Of a DNA stretch of 64,000 nt, positions 9,790-18,749 are shown piece after piece (position 1 is the stretch's first letter; the number at the start of each line of letters is the position of its first letter). The position numbers were made by a program, and so were the translations under genes. The notes under the pieces are model-generated. The model was not told the DNA's origin. It worked only from the letters and a program-made list of their open reading frames with translations, and did no database searches. The stretch comes from Thiotrichales bacterium (lineage in GTDB: Bacteria; Pseudomonadota; Gammaproteobacteria; Beggiatoales; Beggiatoaceae), in the NCBI GenBank assembly GCA_016745035.1, contig JADGDE010000002.1:186433-250432 (forward strand), in the 5' to 3' direction.

Positions 9790-9889
9790 GCAGTGGGCGC
9801 TAAGGATACCGTTTTTTTCTGGGACTGTCTATGCGTTTATTAGAAGATAATGATACAATCAAGCGTTTTCGTTTTGAGGAAATATAATT

Positions 9890-10423
9890 ATGAAAGATTC
9901 AGCTATCGTAGGCATTGCGGTCGTGATTTTTGTCGGCGGTATGATTGTCCTAAATTCAATGAGCGGCAATGCCCCAGTCCCTGAAGACCAAGTTGCCACT
10001 AATATTCAGCCTATGGGCTCAGTACAAACTAAAGCCGCAGCACTTGCGCCAGCGGCTGAAGCTGCTCCGGCAGCACCTGCTGCTGAAGCTGCGCCTGCCA
10101 AAGAAGCTGCAAAAGCAGAAGCCGCACCTGCTGAGGCAGCCCCAGCAGAAGCTGCTGCACCAGCGACTGAAGTTGCTGCTGTTGACGGCAAAGCGACCTA
10201 CGATACCGTTTGCATGGTTTGCCATACCACGGGTGCTGCTAACGCGCCACGCTTAGGCGATAAAGCCGCTTGGGAACCTCGCCTTGCTAAAGGCATGGAT
10301 GTGTTAACTGACCATGCTATCAATGGTTTCAATGCCGTTATGCCAGCTAAAGGCGGTCGTGCTGATTTGTCTGATGAAGCTGTTATTGCAGCAATGAACT
10401 ACATGCTCGATAGCGTTAAATAA
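9890..10423 (+). CDS. Membrane-anchored cytochrome c5-like protein
   Basis: The N-terminal hydrophobic segment (about 5-23) anchors the protein with its bulk in the periplasm. Residues about 45-95 form a low-complexity Ala/Pro/Glu linker. A class I cytochrome c domain follows, with CMVCH (C108, C111, H112) and a probable axial Met at 151 in NAVMPAKGG, as in cytochrome c5. The long linker suggests a tethered electron shuttle to a terminal oxidase or reductase. A GAGG ribosome-binding site precedes the ATG. The Ala-rich linker creates long spurious open frames in the other frames. Confidence 0.9.
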   Translation: MKDSAIVGIAVVIFVGGMIVLNSMSGNAPVPEDQVATNIQPMGSVQTKAAALAPAAEAAPAAPAAEAAPAKEAAKAEAAPAEAAPAEAAAPATEVAAVDGKATYDTVCMVCHTTGAANAPRLGDKAAWEPRLAKGMDVLTDHAINGFNAVMPAKGGRADLSDEAVIAAMNYMLDSVK

Positions 10424-10434
10424 CTCGAGTATCG

Positions 10435-10456
10435 GAAGATAGCCCGCGCTATCTTC
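10435..10456 (+). terminator. Strong hairpin between cytochrome c5 and lptF genes
   Basis: Perfect 9-bp arms GAAGATAGC and GCTATCTTC enclose a 4-base loop. There is no T-run, and the lptF ATG begins 12 bases later, so the hairpin may act as a partial terminator, an mRNA stabiliser or a brake on lptF translation. Confidence 0.55.
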
Positions 10457-10467
10457 TGCTCAAACCC

Positions 10468-11589
10468 ATGATTATCACCCGCCATTTATACCGCGAAATT
10501 CTCTCCACCATCTTAGCCTTGCTAAGTATTTTGGTGCTGATTTACATCAGCCATCGTTTAATTCGTTATCTCACCGAAGCGGCCAGTGGCGGTTTGCCCA
10601 GCGAATATATTTACCAATTATTAAGCCTAAAACTCATCGGTGTGCTCACCGTTTTAGTCCCCTTGGCTTTTTTTCTCGCCATTTTACTCACCCTTGGGCG
10701 CTTGTATGTCGATAATGAAATGACTGTGCTCTCCGCTTGTGGCGTGGGGCTGCCTTTTATTCTCAACCGCTTAATGTATTTAAGTGTCCTCATCGGTACA
10801 TTTGTTGCCATTTGTAGTTTTATCTTATCTCCGTGGGCAGAGCAGAAAATAGAAGACATTCGTTTGGAACTCAGGCGTATGCCAGAAATATCCGGTATTG
10901 CTGCTGGGCGCTTTACCTCTTTTCATAATGGCGGTACGTTTTATGTTGAATCTTTATCGGATGACCAGCGCATTATGAGTGATATTTTCGCCGCTATCGA
11001 AAAACCCGAGCGCAGCACCGTAGTGACCGCTAAATCGGGTTATCAAAAAGCCGATGATGAGGGGATGGGGCGCTATTTGGTTTTACAGCAAGGTCAACGT
11101 TATGAGGGCAAAGCGGGGGGCTTGGATTTACATTTGACCGAGTTTGATGAGCATCGTTTATTAATCAGCCCACAACCTTCACAACGTGAATTAGATTTAC
11201 AAGCGATGGATAACGAAGCGTTGTGGCAACAAGGCGACAGAGCCGCGATGGCAGAATTACAAATGCGCTTGGCGATTCCATTGGGGATACTGTTACTCGC
11301 CCCTTTAGCGGTATTAATTTCTCACACCACCCCGCGCCAAGGGCGTTATGCACGTTTATTTGTCGCCATGCTGATTTATTTTAGCTACAACAATTTATTG
11401 AAAATTGCACAAAAATGGGTGATCGAAGGCGATATGCCGGTTTGGTTAGGCTTATGGTGGGTACACTTAATTTTGTTAATCAGTGTTTTGATATTATGGC
11501 AAAAAACCTTGTATGGCTTGCCTAAATGGCTGTTACGCTACCGCAAACGCAAGGTGGGTGTAACAGCCCTTGCAGGTTCATCATCATAA
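10468..11589 (+). CDS. lptF: LPS export ABC transporter permease LptF
   Basis: Inner-membrane permease of the LptB2FG complex, which extracts lipopolysaccharide and delivers it to LptC. It begins with the family hallmark (RHLYREILSTILALLSILVLI), has three N-terminal membrane segments, a periplasmic beta-jellyroll domain (about 125-255) and three C-terminal membrane segments. ISGIAAGRF and FHNGGTFYVE match LptF rather than LptG. Length (373 residues) is normal. lptG, which usually follows, is absent: the next gene is convergent and overlaps the lptF stop by 6 bases. No clear Shine-Dalgarno sequence is seen; a stable hairpin ends 11 bases upstream of the start. Confidence 0.93.
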   Translation: MIITRHLYREILSTILALLSILVLIYISHRLIRYLTEAASGGLPSEYIYQLLSLKLIGVLTVLVPLAFFLAILLTLGRLYVDNEMTVLSACGVGLPFILNRLMYLSVLIGTFVAICSFILSPWAEQKIEDIRLELRRMPEISGIAAGRFTSFHNGGTFYVESLSDDQRIMSDIFAAIEKPERSTVVTAKSGYQKADDEGMGRYLVLQQGQRYEGKAGGLDLHLTEFDEHRLLISPQPSQRELDLQAMDNEALWQQGDRAAMAELQMRLAIPLGILLLAPLAVLISHTTPRQGRYARLFVAMLIYFSYNNLLKIAQKWVIEGDMPVWLGLWWVHLILLISVLILWQKTLYGLPKWLLRYRKRKVGVTALAGSSS

Positions 11590-11847
11590 GATTACGGCAA
11601 CAACAACACCAATGCTGATGATGCCTATTACCGTGGCAAATAAACACAAGCGAGTAAACCAAGCTGTATTAAAAAAGTCTTGATTATACGAAATGTTGCC
11701 CGTTTTGATCTTTTGCGTGCTGTTGCCCTCAGCATCCTCGTAAAATTGAATATCTCCTGTCTCAAAATTTTTCTGAAAAGCCCATGCAGGGCCTATGTAT
11801 ACCTGATTGTCGCGGGTTACTACCTTCCTACACTGACAAATAGTCAT
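11584..11847 (-). CDS. Small tail-anchored membrane protein, unknown
   Basis: A protein of about 87 residues with a polar N-terminal part beginning MTICQCRKVV and a single C-terminal membrane segment (about residues 66-87) ending at the terminus. The frame can begin at a GTG nine bases further upstream, but the ATG at 11847 has an AGGTG-like ribosome-binding site. It converges on lptF with a 6-base overlap. No family is recognised. The gene is fairly AT-rich. It is more likely real than not, because the amino-acid usage and the membrane tail look natural. Confidence 0.55.
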   Translation of the reverse strand: MTICQCRKVVTRDNQVYIGPAWAFQKNFETGDIQFYEDAEGNSTQKIKTGNISYNQDFFNTAWFTRLCLFATVIGIISIGVVVAVIL

Positions 11848-11856
11848 GCTAATCAC

Positions 11857-12364
11857 CTACTCAGTCAAATGGATATGACTTTAAGGTTATACTAACAATC
11901 AAATAAAATAAATATAAAGCAACAAAATATGTTGAATTATTAAGAAGGTGTTAATAATTTTAAATGCATTTAAAAAGTATAATTTGGTGATATTTCTCCA
12001 TACTCATAACTAGCAGTAATGCCGATATTGGTTTTTTTTGGTAAAAATAAAGTGGTTGACTAAAAGCAGCAATCACCAGCTAAAACGCACTAACAACTGC
12101 TATCACGGCTTTAGCCAAGTCTGAATGAAACTGAAATCATGATTCTCTCATTGGAACACTTAACATTGAAACGCGTATAAGTAGGCAAACAAAAACAAAT
12201 ATTAATTTATTTTTACCTATCTATTTAGTGTCATTTTAAATAGCTAATGTGACGCACTAAGGCAGTTTTTATCATAATATGGCGGTTTTCTACCTATCTA
12301 GTGGTATTTAGTCGTGCAGCAATAGCAGTTTTTTGGCTTTTTGGAACCTTGCAGGTCAAGACTT
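11857..12364. other. Gene-free stretch
   Basis: About 500 bases of AT-rich sequence without a credible gene. The right half (12244-12345) is a decayed copy of the palindromic element. In the rest I see nothing beyond probable promoter DNA for the small minus-strand gene. Confidence 0.6.
12244..12345. repeat. Decayed long copy of the palindromic element
   Basis: The sequence follows the 132-bp form from its CACTAAG end: GACGCACTAAGGCAG, then a TTTTTATCA block, a CTACCT/CTAGTGG block and a GCAGCAATAGCAGTTTTTTGGC block. Many substitutions are present and the far inverted end is lost. Confidence 0.6.
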
Positions 12365-12754
12365 TTAGCCCCCAACCAAAGGCGCAAGTCGAAAAAACGC
12401 AATCTCACTTTCTTTGCGCAAGCGAATCAACTCATTGATTTCGGTGATTTGCTCTTCATCAATGATAATAAAAAAACTGCCTTGCTCAAAGGCTTGAATC
12501 GCTTGTTGGCAATAGCTTTTTGCATCAATATTATCAAGTATCTCGCTGGCATCGTTTTGCCCTTGTAGCGGTACAAGGGTGTTCATGATCTCGCGGCGTT
12601 GTTGGAATTGCTCGACTTCGTGGGTGACACGGCGACAAATCAGGTCTTTGGCGCTGATTTCCTCGTATTCAAACCATAAAAACATCACCGGTTGCGTGGG
12701 TTTGAGTTGCGAGGTATTGCTATCAAAAATAGCGAGTTTCATTGGCTGATTCAT
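12365..12754 (-). CDS. Small acidic partner of the ankyrin-DUF4132 protein, unknown
   Basis: A 129-residue soluble protein beginning MNQPMKLAIFD. A longer frame overlaps the upstream gene by 35 bases, but the ATG at 12754 has a GTGAGG ribosome-binding site at proper spacing and starts 7 bases after the upstream stop, so I choose it. It has a hydrophobic strand (MFLWFEYEE), an acidic middle part and FFIIIDEEQITEIN. No family is recognised. Tight linkage with the giant ankyrin protein implies co-expression and probably a shared role, such as an inhibitor, chaperone or subunit. Confidence 0.7.
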   Translation of the reverse strand: MNQPMKLAIFDSNTSQLKPTQPVMFLWFEYEEISAKDLICRRVTHEVEQFQQRREIMNTLVPLQGQNDASEILDNIDAKSYCQQAIQAFEQGSFFIIIDEEQITEINELIRLRKESEIAFFRLAPLVGG

Positions 12755-12761
12755 ATTTACC

Positions 12762-15700
12762 TCACTGGGCGTTAATTTGTGAAAGGATGGTGGCATCTTT
12801 TATCCGGCTGTCATTGGCTAGCAGCATGGCTTTGGATAAAATCAGCGATAAAATGCTATCGCCTTCAAAGGGCAGCATGACGTTGGTGGCTCTGGCGCGG
12901 GTCTCGACAATGCACAAATAGCTGTCGTTTGGCTCCATCAAAATATTACTAGAGCCAAGGTGAATTTTATAAGTGCGGACTTTGCCCTCGACAATTAAAA
13001 ACCGCTCTTCTAGGCGCAATTGTTTGGCGATTTTGAGTTTTGGAATCAAGGCTTCTAGCACCGCTTTGCGGGTTTTGGCGATTTCGGATAAATCACCAAA
13101 GCTGCTGTTTTGCCAATAATCGCCATTGCCGTCACGGCTATATCCGCGCTCTTGCCAATTGGGATCATTGCCGATGCTGGCGACACCAACAAATAAATCG
13201 ACATCGCGCATCACTTCAGAGAATAACAGCGGGTCAAGTTTGTCTAGGGCTAAGGCTTTATGCTGGCGATAAAAACGTACATCGCTGGTGCCGACACAAC
13301 TATAAATACCGGAATCGGTGTAGTCGTATTGATCCAGTCCTTCGGCTTCAAAATTGACCCCGACTTTAAAGGCGGGAATGCTTTTGTAAGCGGCATTTTC
13401 TTGCCCGCCGTCCCAACTGCCGCCGACGGTTTGTTGCCAGCCGCGTTGTACCGCGAGTGCGTGAAATTGCTGGTGTTTAAGAATGTGATTGGCAAAACGT
13501 AAGCTGTGGTCATGGGTTTGGCGTTCGGCATCGGTGAGAAAATAGACTTCTCGATAGGCTTGTTTAAATGGCTGGGTGATTTGGTTTTCAATCAGCCATT
13601 CGCGCCAATATTTGACCTCGGCGGCAGGTGACAAACTCGGATGCCAGAGGCTGACTTTGGCGTTTTTGGGCAAGCTGACGGCTTGTCCTTGCTTATCGAG
13701 ATAGTCACCGTCGAGATAAAACACATCTTGCTGTTGTTTGCCGCTGTCGAGTCGCCAAATCAAGCGCCGCGCCAAAAAGCCCAGCAAGTAATGGTTGATG
13801 TATTGCTCTTGCCATTCTGCTAGCGTCAGCGTTTGTTTGCGCAAATAAAATTGCTCAAGGCGTTGGGCATGAGCGCGGGAGCCGACTTGAATATCTTTTG
13901 CCATGCCTTTGAGGACTTTTATCGCCTCGGCTTCGGTTTTTTTCAGTGCTGCGGGCACGGTTTTTTGTAGCTTCTCGCCTTTTTGCCATAGTAGCTGGGT
14001 TTTGCCAACGCCGATAAGGCTGAGTAAAGCGGTAAATTCCCCCAATTGGCTTTGATAGCGGCCGATGTCGCTGAGTCCATAATCAGGCACGGCGAGGGTT
14101 TCTAGCTCCTCCACGCTGACATCACGGGCTTTTGCCAGTTGTGTAAACACGCGGTTGATATGCACCAAGGCGGGGTTATATTTGGTCGCGGTGCGCAAGA
14201 CGATGATTTCTTTGAGTCCGGTTGTGCCTGGCATTTGTGAGAGGCTATAAACAGCGGCATTGGCAATTTTGGCATTACGCATACCGATGCCATAGACCTT
14301 TTTAAACATCACGCTAGCCACTTGGCGCAGGGTGCGGCTCATGTCGTTGTCATCAAAACGCCCCGCTAGCCACAATAAACCCTTGAGAACACGAGTATTG
14401 TTTTCGCTGATAAAAAACGACTGGTCGCCATAATAATATTGTTCGCTGACATCGCCCCGAGGATTTCTGCTGCGTTTGTCTTTTAATAGCGGTAGCCACG
14501 ATAGCAAACAGCTACGAAAATAGTCCGTGCCGATTTTATCCAGCAATAGCCCTGCTTGCTTTAGCCAGCGCGCCGAGGGTTTGCTGCTGTTATTGTCGAG
14601 GCAATGGCGCAACAAATCGTGCCAGATGACTTGTTTTTCTAGGGCTAAACTCAAGAGGCTGTGTTGTGCGGCCTTTGCCCACGGCTCGCCCGCTTCAATA
14701 TCGGTTCTGAGTATGGATCGCATTTTCTCTGGCGTAACCGCCTCGTCGGTCAAATCCAGCTGACTTTTTGCGCCCAATTTTTTCAAACTGGTGCAAACCC
14801 GCTTAAAGCCTGCCAACGATAGCGCCACATCTAAGGGGGTTTTGCCATTGTCTTCGTTGATATTGACATCAGCCCCCGCGCTTAACAAAGCGCGAATGGC
14901 ATCTTTGCTGTTGTGATGAATGGCCATCAATAAAGGCGTGCGTCCCTTTTCACCTTGGGCATTAATATCCGCGCCTTGTTGAATAAAAAACGTCATAATC
15001 TCTGCGGCATTACACATTGAAGCATGGTGTAAGGGAGTATTTTTATCGCCATCGCGGGCGTTAAAATCCAAGCCTTGAGTTAAGCGCTCAAGTAGAGGCA
15101 AGGGCAGGTTTTCCAGATAAAAACACCCGACATCATGCAGAAATTTTTTGCCCAAATACTGTCGGTCTGCGCCTTTATCTAGCAGGGCTTCGGTGCAGGC
15201 ATAATGTTCATTTTTAAAAGCATAGCGTAGTGGCGCAGATGAATAGCTGCTGACATATCCATCAACTGCACAGCCCAAATCTAGCAAATAATGAAAAATA
15301 CGCTTATTTTTTTTATAGCTGTGGCTTAAGCTGTGATAGAGCATCGAGCTTTGCGCCGCTTGCTCGGTGGCAACAGGGTCAAAGCCCAAATCCACCAAGG
15401 TTTTGAACAAACTAATATTATCATCACCATAACAATCAGATAGGCTTTGCTGGATAAAGTGTTGACAAGCTCGGCTGTCGCTAAGCGCTGGAAAACTTGC
15501 CCCATGGGCTAAAAGTAAGCTTAATAGCTTTTTAGTTACGGCTTTTTTTCTCAAATGGCGGGTGTTCTCTAACAGATAGGGAATGACTGCCCTCGGCTGT
15601 GCGGGAATGCTTGCGCCGCGCTCTAACAACAAGGCTAACATTTGAACTTGCCCATATTCTATGCACACCAACACAGCGGTATTTTTCCAATAACCGCGCC

Positions 15701-16790
15701 CAAATACCGTGGTCGGCAGCTCAGGGTATTGGTTTAAGAATTGCTCAAAGGCAATCAAATCACCTTCGCGCACCAATTGGCGTATTTCATTTACCTCCAA
15801 GAGCGCACAAGAGCGCATCCGCACTTTGGAGACATCGGCACCGCGTTTGATTAAATGCGCGATGGCTTGGGCATTGTTTTCACTGACAGCCAAAGATAAG
15901 GCAGTCTCTCCGGCTTCGTTTAGCGCCTCCAGTTCTGTGCCTTGCTTGAGAAAATAATCCATTAATTGAATTTGGCGTGCATGTTCATGCGAATGGCGGA
16001 CAGTTTGCTCTAAGAGCAAATGAATCAGGCTATTGCCCTTGCTCAAGCGCTGCTTAAAGTCGAGCTGCTGACTGAGCTGTTTTAATAAAATCTCGGGGAA
16101 ATCCTCATCTCGACAATAATGCTCTAGCCATTCATTTAGCCCCAAGTCCGTTTGCAACACTGCGCCTTGGGCTAACAAGCGTTCCACTTCATGATAGCGT
16201 TTGTGTTGTAGCGCGGAATTGAGCGGCGCGATTTCGTCTGCAAAGCCCTCGATAGTACAGCCGACATCGAGTAAATAATCCGAGACCAAATGCGTATCTT
16301 GCCAGACTTTATCCAAATAACGGCTTAGCATTGCGCTTTGCGCACAGCGCTCGGTTGCCGCCCAGTCCAGCCCCGCATCAGTTAAGTCTTGCAAGGGTTT
16401 AAGGTCATCTTGACGATAGGCTTTATATAAACAGGCTAATAACTGACGGCAAGCGGTTTTTTCGTTTGGAAAAGTTGCCCCGTATTTGATTAATAAAGCG
16501 ATAATGGCAGCGCGAGGTTTACCGCCATTGCGATACATGCCAGTTTTGAGAAAATATAATAGGGTATCGGTCGGTTGCTCTGCTAGTTTTGCACCGCGCT
16601 CTAAGAGTAAACTCAGCATTTCTAATTGGGCATATTTCAAACTCAGTAATACGACCGAACTCTCCGCTATGTCGCCGTCATCGTCGCTAAAGCTGTGGCT
16701 TAATAATTCGGGATATTGAGTCAGTGCCGCTTCAAATTTAACTAAATCACCTTTGTTGACCAAACGGCTTAATTCGTTGCTGCTATACAT
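12762..16790 (-). CDS. Giant ankyrin-repeat protein with C-terminal DUF4132 domain
   Basis: A 1342-residue protein with no signal peptide or membrane segment, so probably cytoplasmic. Residues about 1-690 are ankyrin repeats. The regions at about 1-325 and 328-650 look like two copies of one module: compare LVNKGDLVKFEAALTQYPEL with LVREGDLIAFEQFLNQYPEL, and SLLLERGAKL with ALLLERGASI. Canonical ankyrins (DKNTPLHHASM, KGRTPLLMAIHHN) close this half. Residues about 890-1335 match DUF4132 as found in E. coli YehI/MolR-type proteins, including GVGKTQLLWQ, LLGFLARRLIW, the QPFKQAYREVY stretch and the terminal VRTYKIHLGSSNILMEP. DUF4132 has no established activity, and the usual WGR domain is replaced here by ankyrins. 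It is followed after 7 bases by a small gene. Confidence 0.85.
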   Translation of the reverse strand: MYSSNELSRLVNKGDLVKFEAALTQYPELLSHSFSDDDGDIAESSVVLLSLKYAQLEMLSLLLERGAKLAEQPTDTLLYFLKTGMYRNGGKPRAAIIALLIKYGATFPNEKTACRQLLACLYKAYRQDDLKPLQDLTDAGLDWAATERCAQSAMLSRYLDKVWQDTHLVSDYLLDVGCTIEGFADEIAPLNSALQHKRYHEVERLLAQGAVLQTDLGLNEWLEHYCRDEDFPEILLKQLSQQLDFKQRLSKGNSLIHLLLEQTVRHSHEHARQIQLMDYFLKQGTELEALNEAGETALSLAVSENNAQAIAHLIKRGADVSKVRMRSCALLEVNEIRQLVREGDLIAFEQFLNQYPELPTTVFGRGYWKNTAVLVCIEYGQVQMLALLLERGASIPAQPRAVIPYLLENTRHLRKKAVTKKLLSLLLAHGASFPALSDSRACQHFIQQSLSDCYGDDNISLFKTLVDLGFDPVATEQAAQSSMLYHSLSHSYKKNKRIFHYLLDLGCAVDGYVSSYSSAPLRYAFKNEHYACTEALLDKGADRQYLGKKFLHDVGCFYLENLPLPLLERLTQGLDFNARDGDKNTPLHHASMCNAAEIMTFFIQQGADINAQGEKGRTPLLMAIHHNSKDAIRALLSAGADVNINEDNGKTPLDVALSLAGFKRVCTSLKKLGAKSQLDLTDEAVTPEKMRSILRTDIEAGEPWAKAAQHSLLSLALEKQVIWHDLLRHCLDNNSSKPSARWLKQAGLLLDKIGTDYFRSCLLSWLPLLKDKRSRNPRGDVSEQYYYGDQSFFISENNTRVLKGLLWLAGRFDDNDMSRTLRQVASVMFKKVYGIGMRNAKIANAAVYSLSQMPGTTGLKEIIVLRTATKYNPALVHINRVFTQLAKARDVSVEELETLAVPDYGLSDIGRYQSQLGEFTALLSLIGVGKTQLLWQKGEKLQKTVPAALKKTEAEAIKVLKGMAKDIQVGSRAHAQRLEQFYLRKQTLTLAEWQEQYINHYLLGFLARRLIWRLDSGKQQQDVFYLDGDYLDKQGQAVSLPKNAKVSLWHPSLSPAAEVKYWREWLIENQITQPFKQAYREVYFLTDAERQTHDHSLRFANHILKHQQFHALAVQRGWQQTVGGSWDGGQENAAYKSIPAFKVGVNFEAEGLDQYDYTDSGIYSCVGTSDVRFYRQHKALALDKLDPLLFSEVMRDVDLFVGVASIGNDPNWQERGYSRDGNGDYWQNSSFGDLSEIAKTRKAVLEALIPKLKIAKQLRLEERFLIVEGKVRTYKIHLGSSNILMEPNDSYLCIVETRARATNVMLPFEGDSILSLILSKAMLLANDSRIKDATILSQINAQ

Positions 16791-16931
16791 AAATATTTTG
16801 CGCTCCTCAGCTTATTTTTAATTTCTGCCATGATAAGTGATTTTTATGGCTTTGAACATCCGTATAGCGATGCTCGATCATGCCGTGTAAAAACTATAGA
16901 ATAGGTGCTTAAAATTTAATGACGTTTGATT

Positions 16932-16936
16932 AGGAG
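16932..16936 (+). promoter_or_regulatory. Ribosome-binding site supporting the TTG start of sohB
   Basis: AGGAG lies 8 bases before a TTG that opens the conserved N-terminal membrane segment of SohB. No ATG is available in frame near the expected start. Confidence 0.7.
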
Positions 16937-16944
16937 TAAAACTT

Positions 16945-18039
16945 TTGGAATTCTTATTTGAATACGGGCTGTTTCTTGCCAAGGCCGTGACCATCGTGAT
17001 TGCCATCATGGCGATTGTTGGCATTATCGTCTCTGCCGCCGCTGGACAAGGCAGCAGTGGTGATGATGAGGGCGAGTTGCAAGTGACGCATCTCAACGAG
17101 CAATACAAAGAATACAAAAGTAGCTTAGAACAAATCATGCTCGATAAAGACGCTTGGAAAGCGCAATGTAAAGAAGAGAAAAAGAGCGAAAAAGAAAAAG
17201 CCAAAGCCGAAAAAGCGGCACTAAAAAAGGCGGAGAAAAACAAAGACAAAGACAGCGAAGAGGCGGAAAACAAACGCAAACCGCGCTTGTTTGTGCTTGA
17301 TTTTGATGGTGATATTCGTGCCTCAGACGTGGAATCTTTACGAATTGAAATCACCGCAATTTTAATGAGTGCCGACAAAGACATGGACGACAAAGTGCTG
17401 ATTCGCCTCGAAAGTGGTGGCGGCATGGTACACAGCTATGGTCTTGCCTCCTCGCAATTGCGCCGAATTCGTGATGCAGGCTTGGACTTAACTGCCACGG
17501 TCGATAAAGTCGCTGCCAGTGGAGGTTACATGATGGCTTGTGTTGCCAATCGCATCGTCGCCGCGCCTTTTGCCATTATTGGCTCTATCGGTGTTTTAGC
17601 CCAATTGCCCAATTTTAATAAATTACTCAAAAAACATAATATTGATTACGAACAACTCAGCGCTGGCGAATTTAAACGCACTTTGACCATGTTCGGGGAA
17701 AACACCGACAAAGGACGAGAGAAATTTGTCGAAGAACTGGAAGAAACCCATCACTTATTTAAGGCTTTTGTCAGCGAACACCGTCCCGACTTAGACATTG
17801 ATAAGGTTGCGACCGGTGAACATTGGTATGGGCAACAAGCGCAAGATTTACAATTGGTCGATAAACTGGCAACCAGTGATGATTATATTTTAGAAAACAT
17901 CGACAGCCACGATATTTACGGTATCAATTACACCAAGAAAAAAACCATGATGGAAAAACTCGGCATGAATGTCCAAGTCGGTTTGGATAATTTATTTTGG
18001 CGCTGGTTAAAGCATGATCGGGATTCGCGTTTACTGTAG
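16945..18039 (+). CDS. sohB: Inner-membrane serine protease SohB (S49 family)
   Basis: A 364-residue signal-peptide-peptidase-like protease. The N-terminal membrane segment spans about residues 4-35, followed by a highly charged Lys/Glu linker (about 50-115) and an S49 peptidase domain. The catalytic serine is probably S192 in AASGGYMMA and the general base K244 in AGEFKRTL, as in the SppA/SohB Ser-Lys dyad. The LESGGG and GSIGVL stretches are family hallmarks. The start codon is TTG with a good AGGAG upstream. It probably degrades membrane peptides or proteins at the inner membrane. It stands alone. Confidence 0.92.
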   Translation: MEFLFEYGLFLAKAVTIVIAIMAIVGIIVSAAAGQGSSGDDEGELQVTHLNEQYKEYKSSLEQIMLDKDAWKAQCKEEKKSEKEKAKAEKAALKKAEKNKDKDSEEAENKRKPRLFVLDFDGDIRASDVESLRIEITAILMSADKDMDDKVLIRLESGGGMVHSYGLASSQLRRIRDAGLDLTATVDKVAASGGYMMACVANRIVAAPFAIIGSIGVLAQLPNFNKLLKKHNIDYEQLSAGEFKRTLTMFGENTDKGREKFVEELEETHHLFKAFVSEHRPDLDIDKVATGEHWYGQQAQDLQLVDKLATSDDYILENIDSHDIYGINYTKKKTMMEKLGMNVQVGLDNLFWRWLKHDRDSRLL

Positions 18040-18061
18040 AGCCGTAGTAGCACTACGACTC
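18039..18061 (+). terminator. Hairpin after sohB
   Basis: CGTAGT and ACTACG pair around an AGC loop, extended by a GAG/CTC pair past a mismatch. The hairpin starts at the stop codon and has no T-run. Confidence 0.4.
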
Positions 18062-18084
18062 AAGGCAGCCTCTAGCTTTTAAGG

Positions 18085-18366
18085 CTAAGGGCGTTTTAGT
18101 TTGTTGATATTGACTTTTTGCACATTGCTTTGTCCCTCATCAGCAAAACGCGGGCGGGCTTGTTCTTCAATGCCTTGCTCGGCTGCCAGTTCACGTTCAC
18201 GGGTGCTGATGAGTCCAAAACAAAGGCGCATATCATCAACCGTTTCTTTGCTCAAAGGATGCACATCCCCAGGGTTGGTGGGGGCGGTTTCTCTAGCAAT
18301 AGCTGAGAGCACTTTTCGCATAGTCACTAAAATTTGTTGTTCCTTGGAGAGATTGTCCCAATCCAT
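18085..18366 (-). CDS. Small conserved soluble protein of unknown function
   Basis: A 93-residue protein starting MDWDNLSKEQQILVTMRKVL, with a C-terminal basic tail KVNINKLKRP. The style resembles a small protein found in many gammaproteobacteria, sometimes labelled as related to segregation and condensation protein A; I cannot confirm that link. A GAGG ribosome-binding site precedes the ATG. It is divergent from yggX, with a 108-bp shared upstream region containing a perfect palindrome (18423-18446). Confidence 0.75.
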   Translation of the reverse strand: MDWDNLSKEQQILVTMRKVLSAIARETAPTNPGDVHPLSKETVDDMRLCFGLISTRERELAAEQGIEEQARPRFADEGQSNVQKVNINKLKRP

Positions 18367-18422
18367 TCGCTTAACCTCGTTTGATTTTTAACAGTAAAGG
18401 TATTATGTTGGTGAGTTAGGTT

Positions 18423-18446
18423 GTTATCAAGCTTAGACTTGATAAC
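18423..18446. promoter_or_regulatory. Palindrome in the divergent region before yggX
   Basis: Perfect 9-bp arms GTTATCAAG and CTTGATAAC flank a 6-bp spacer. It lies about 30 bases before the yggX start and 56 bases from the divergent small gene, a good place for an operator; it could also be a leader hairpin. Confidence 0.5.
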
Positions 18447-18474
18447 AGAAATAAACGAGAACAAGGAATATGAT

Positions 18475-18741
18475 ATGAGCCGTATGGTACAGTGCGCAAA
18501 ATTAGGTAAAGAAGCCCCGGGTTTGGATCGCCCACCTTATCCTGGTGAATTGGGCAAGCGCATTTATCTGGAGATTTCCGCCGAAGCATGGCAAGCCTGG
18601 ATCAAACATCAAACGATGTTAATCAATGAATATCGTTTGACACCTGTTGATCCCCGTTCGCGTAAATTGCTTGAGGGTGAAATGGAAAAATTCTTATTTG
18701 CTGGTGGCGCTGACGCACCCAAAGAGTTTGTGCCAGAATAA
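18475..18741 (+). CDS. yggX: Probable Fe(2+)-trafficking protein YggX
   Basis: Small cytoplasmic protein that protects iron-sulphur clusters against oxidative damage. The family signature is clear: [10 protein letters not shown] with the conserved Cys7, [26 protein letters not shown] and FLFAGG. The frame is open 18 codons further upstream, but the ATG at 18475 matches the family start and has an AAGGA-type ribosome-binding site. Length is 88 residues. It commonly follows mutY in enterics; here it is alone, convergent with parC across two terminator hairpins. Confidence 0.95.
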   Translation: MSRMVQCAKLGKEAPGLDRPPYPGELGKRIYLEISAEAWQAWIKHQTMLINEYRLTPVDPRSRKLLEGEMEKFLFAGGADAPKEFVPE

Positions 18742-18749
18742 TCATAGCA

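Noticed and set aside
10006..10256. Several overlapping long open frames on both strands across the cytochrome c5 gene
   Set aside because: They are created by the Ala/Pro/Glu-rich linker codons and contain only low-complexity translations; the haem-protein frame is clearly the real one.
16878..17426. A 182-codon minus-strand open frame opposite sohB
   Set aside because: It is the shadow of the Lys/Glu-rich linker of SohB, giving a Ser/Phe-rich translation without biological character.
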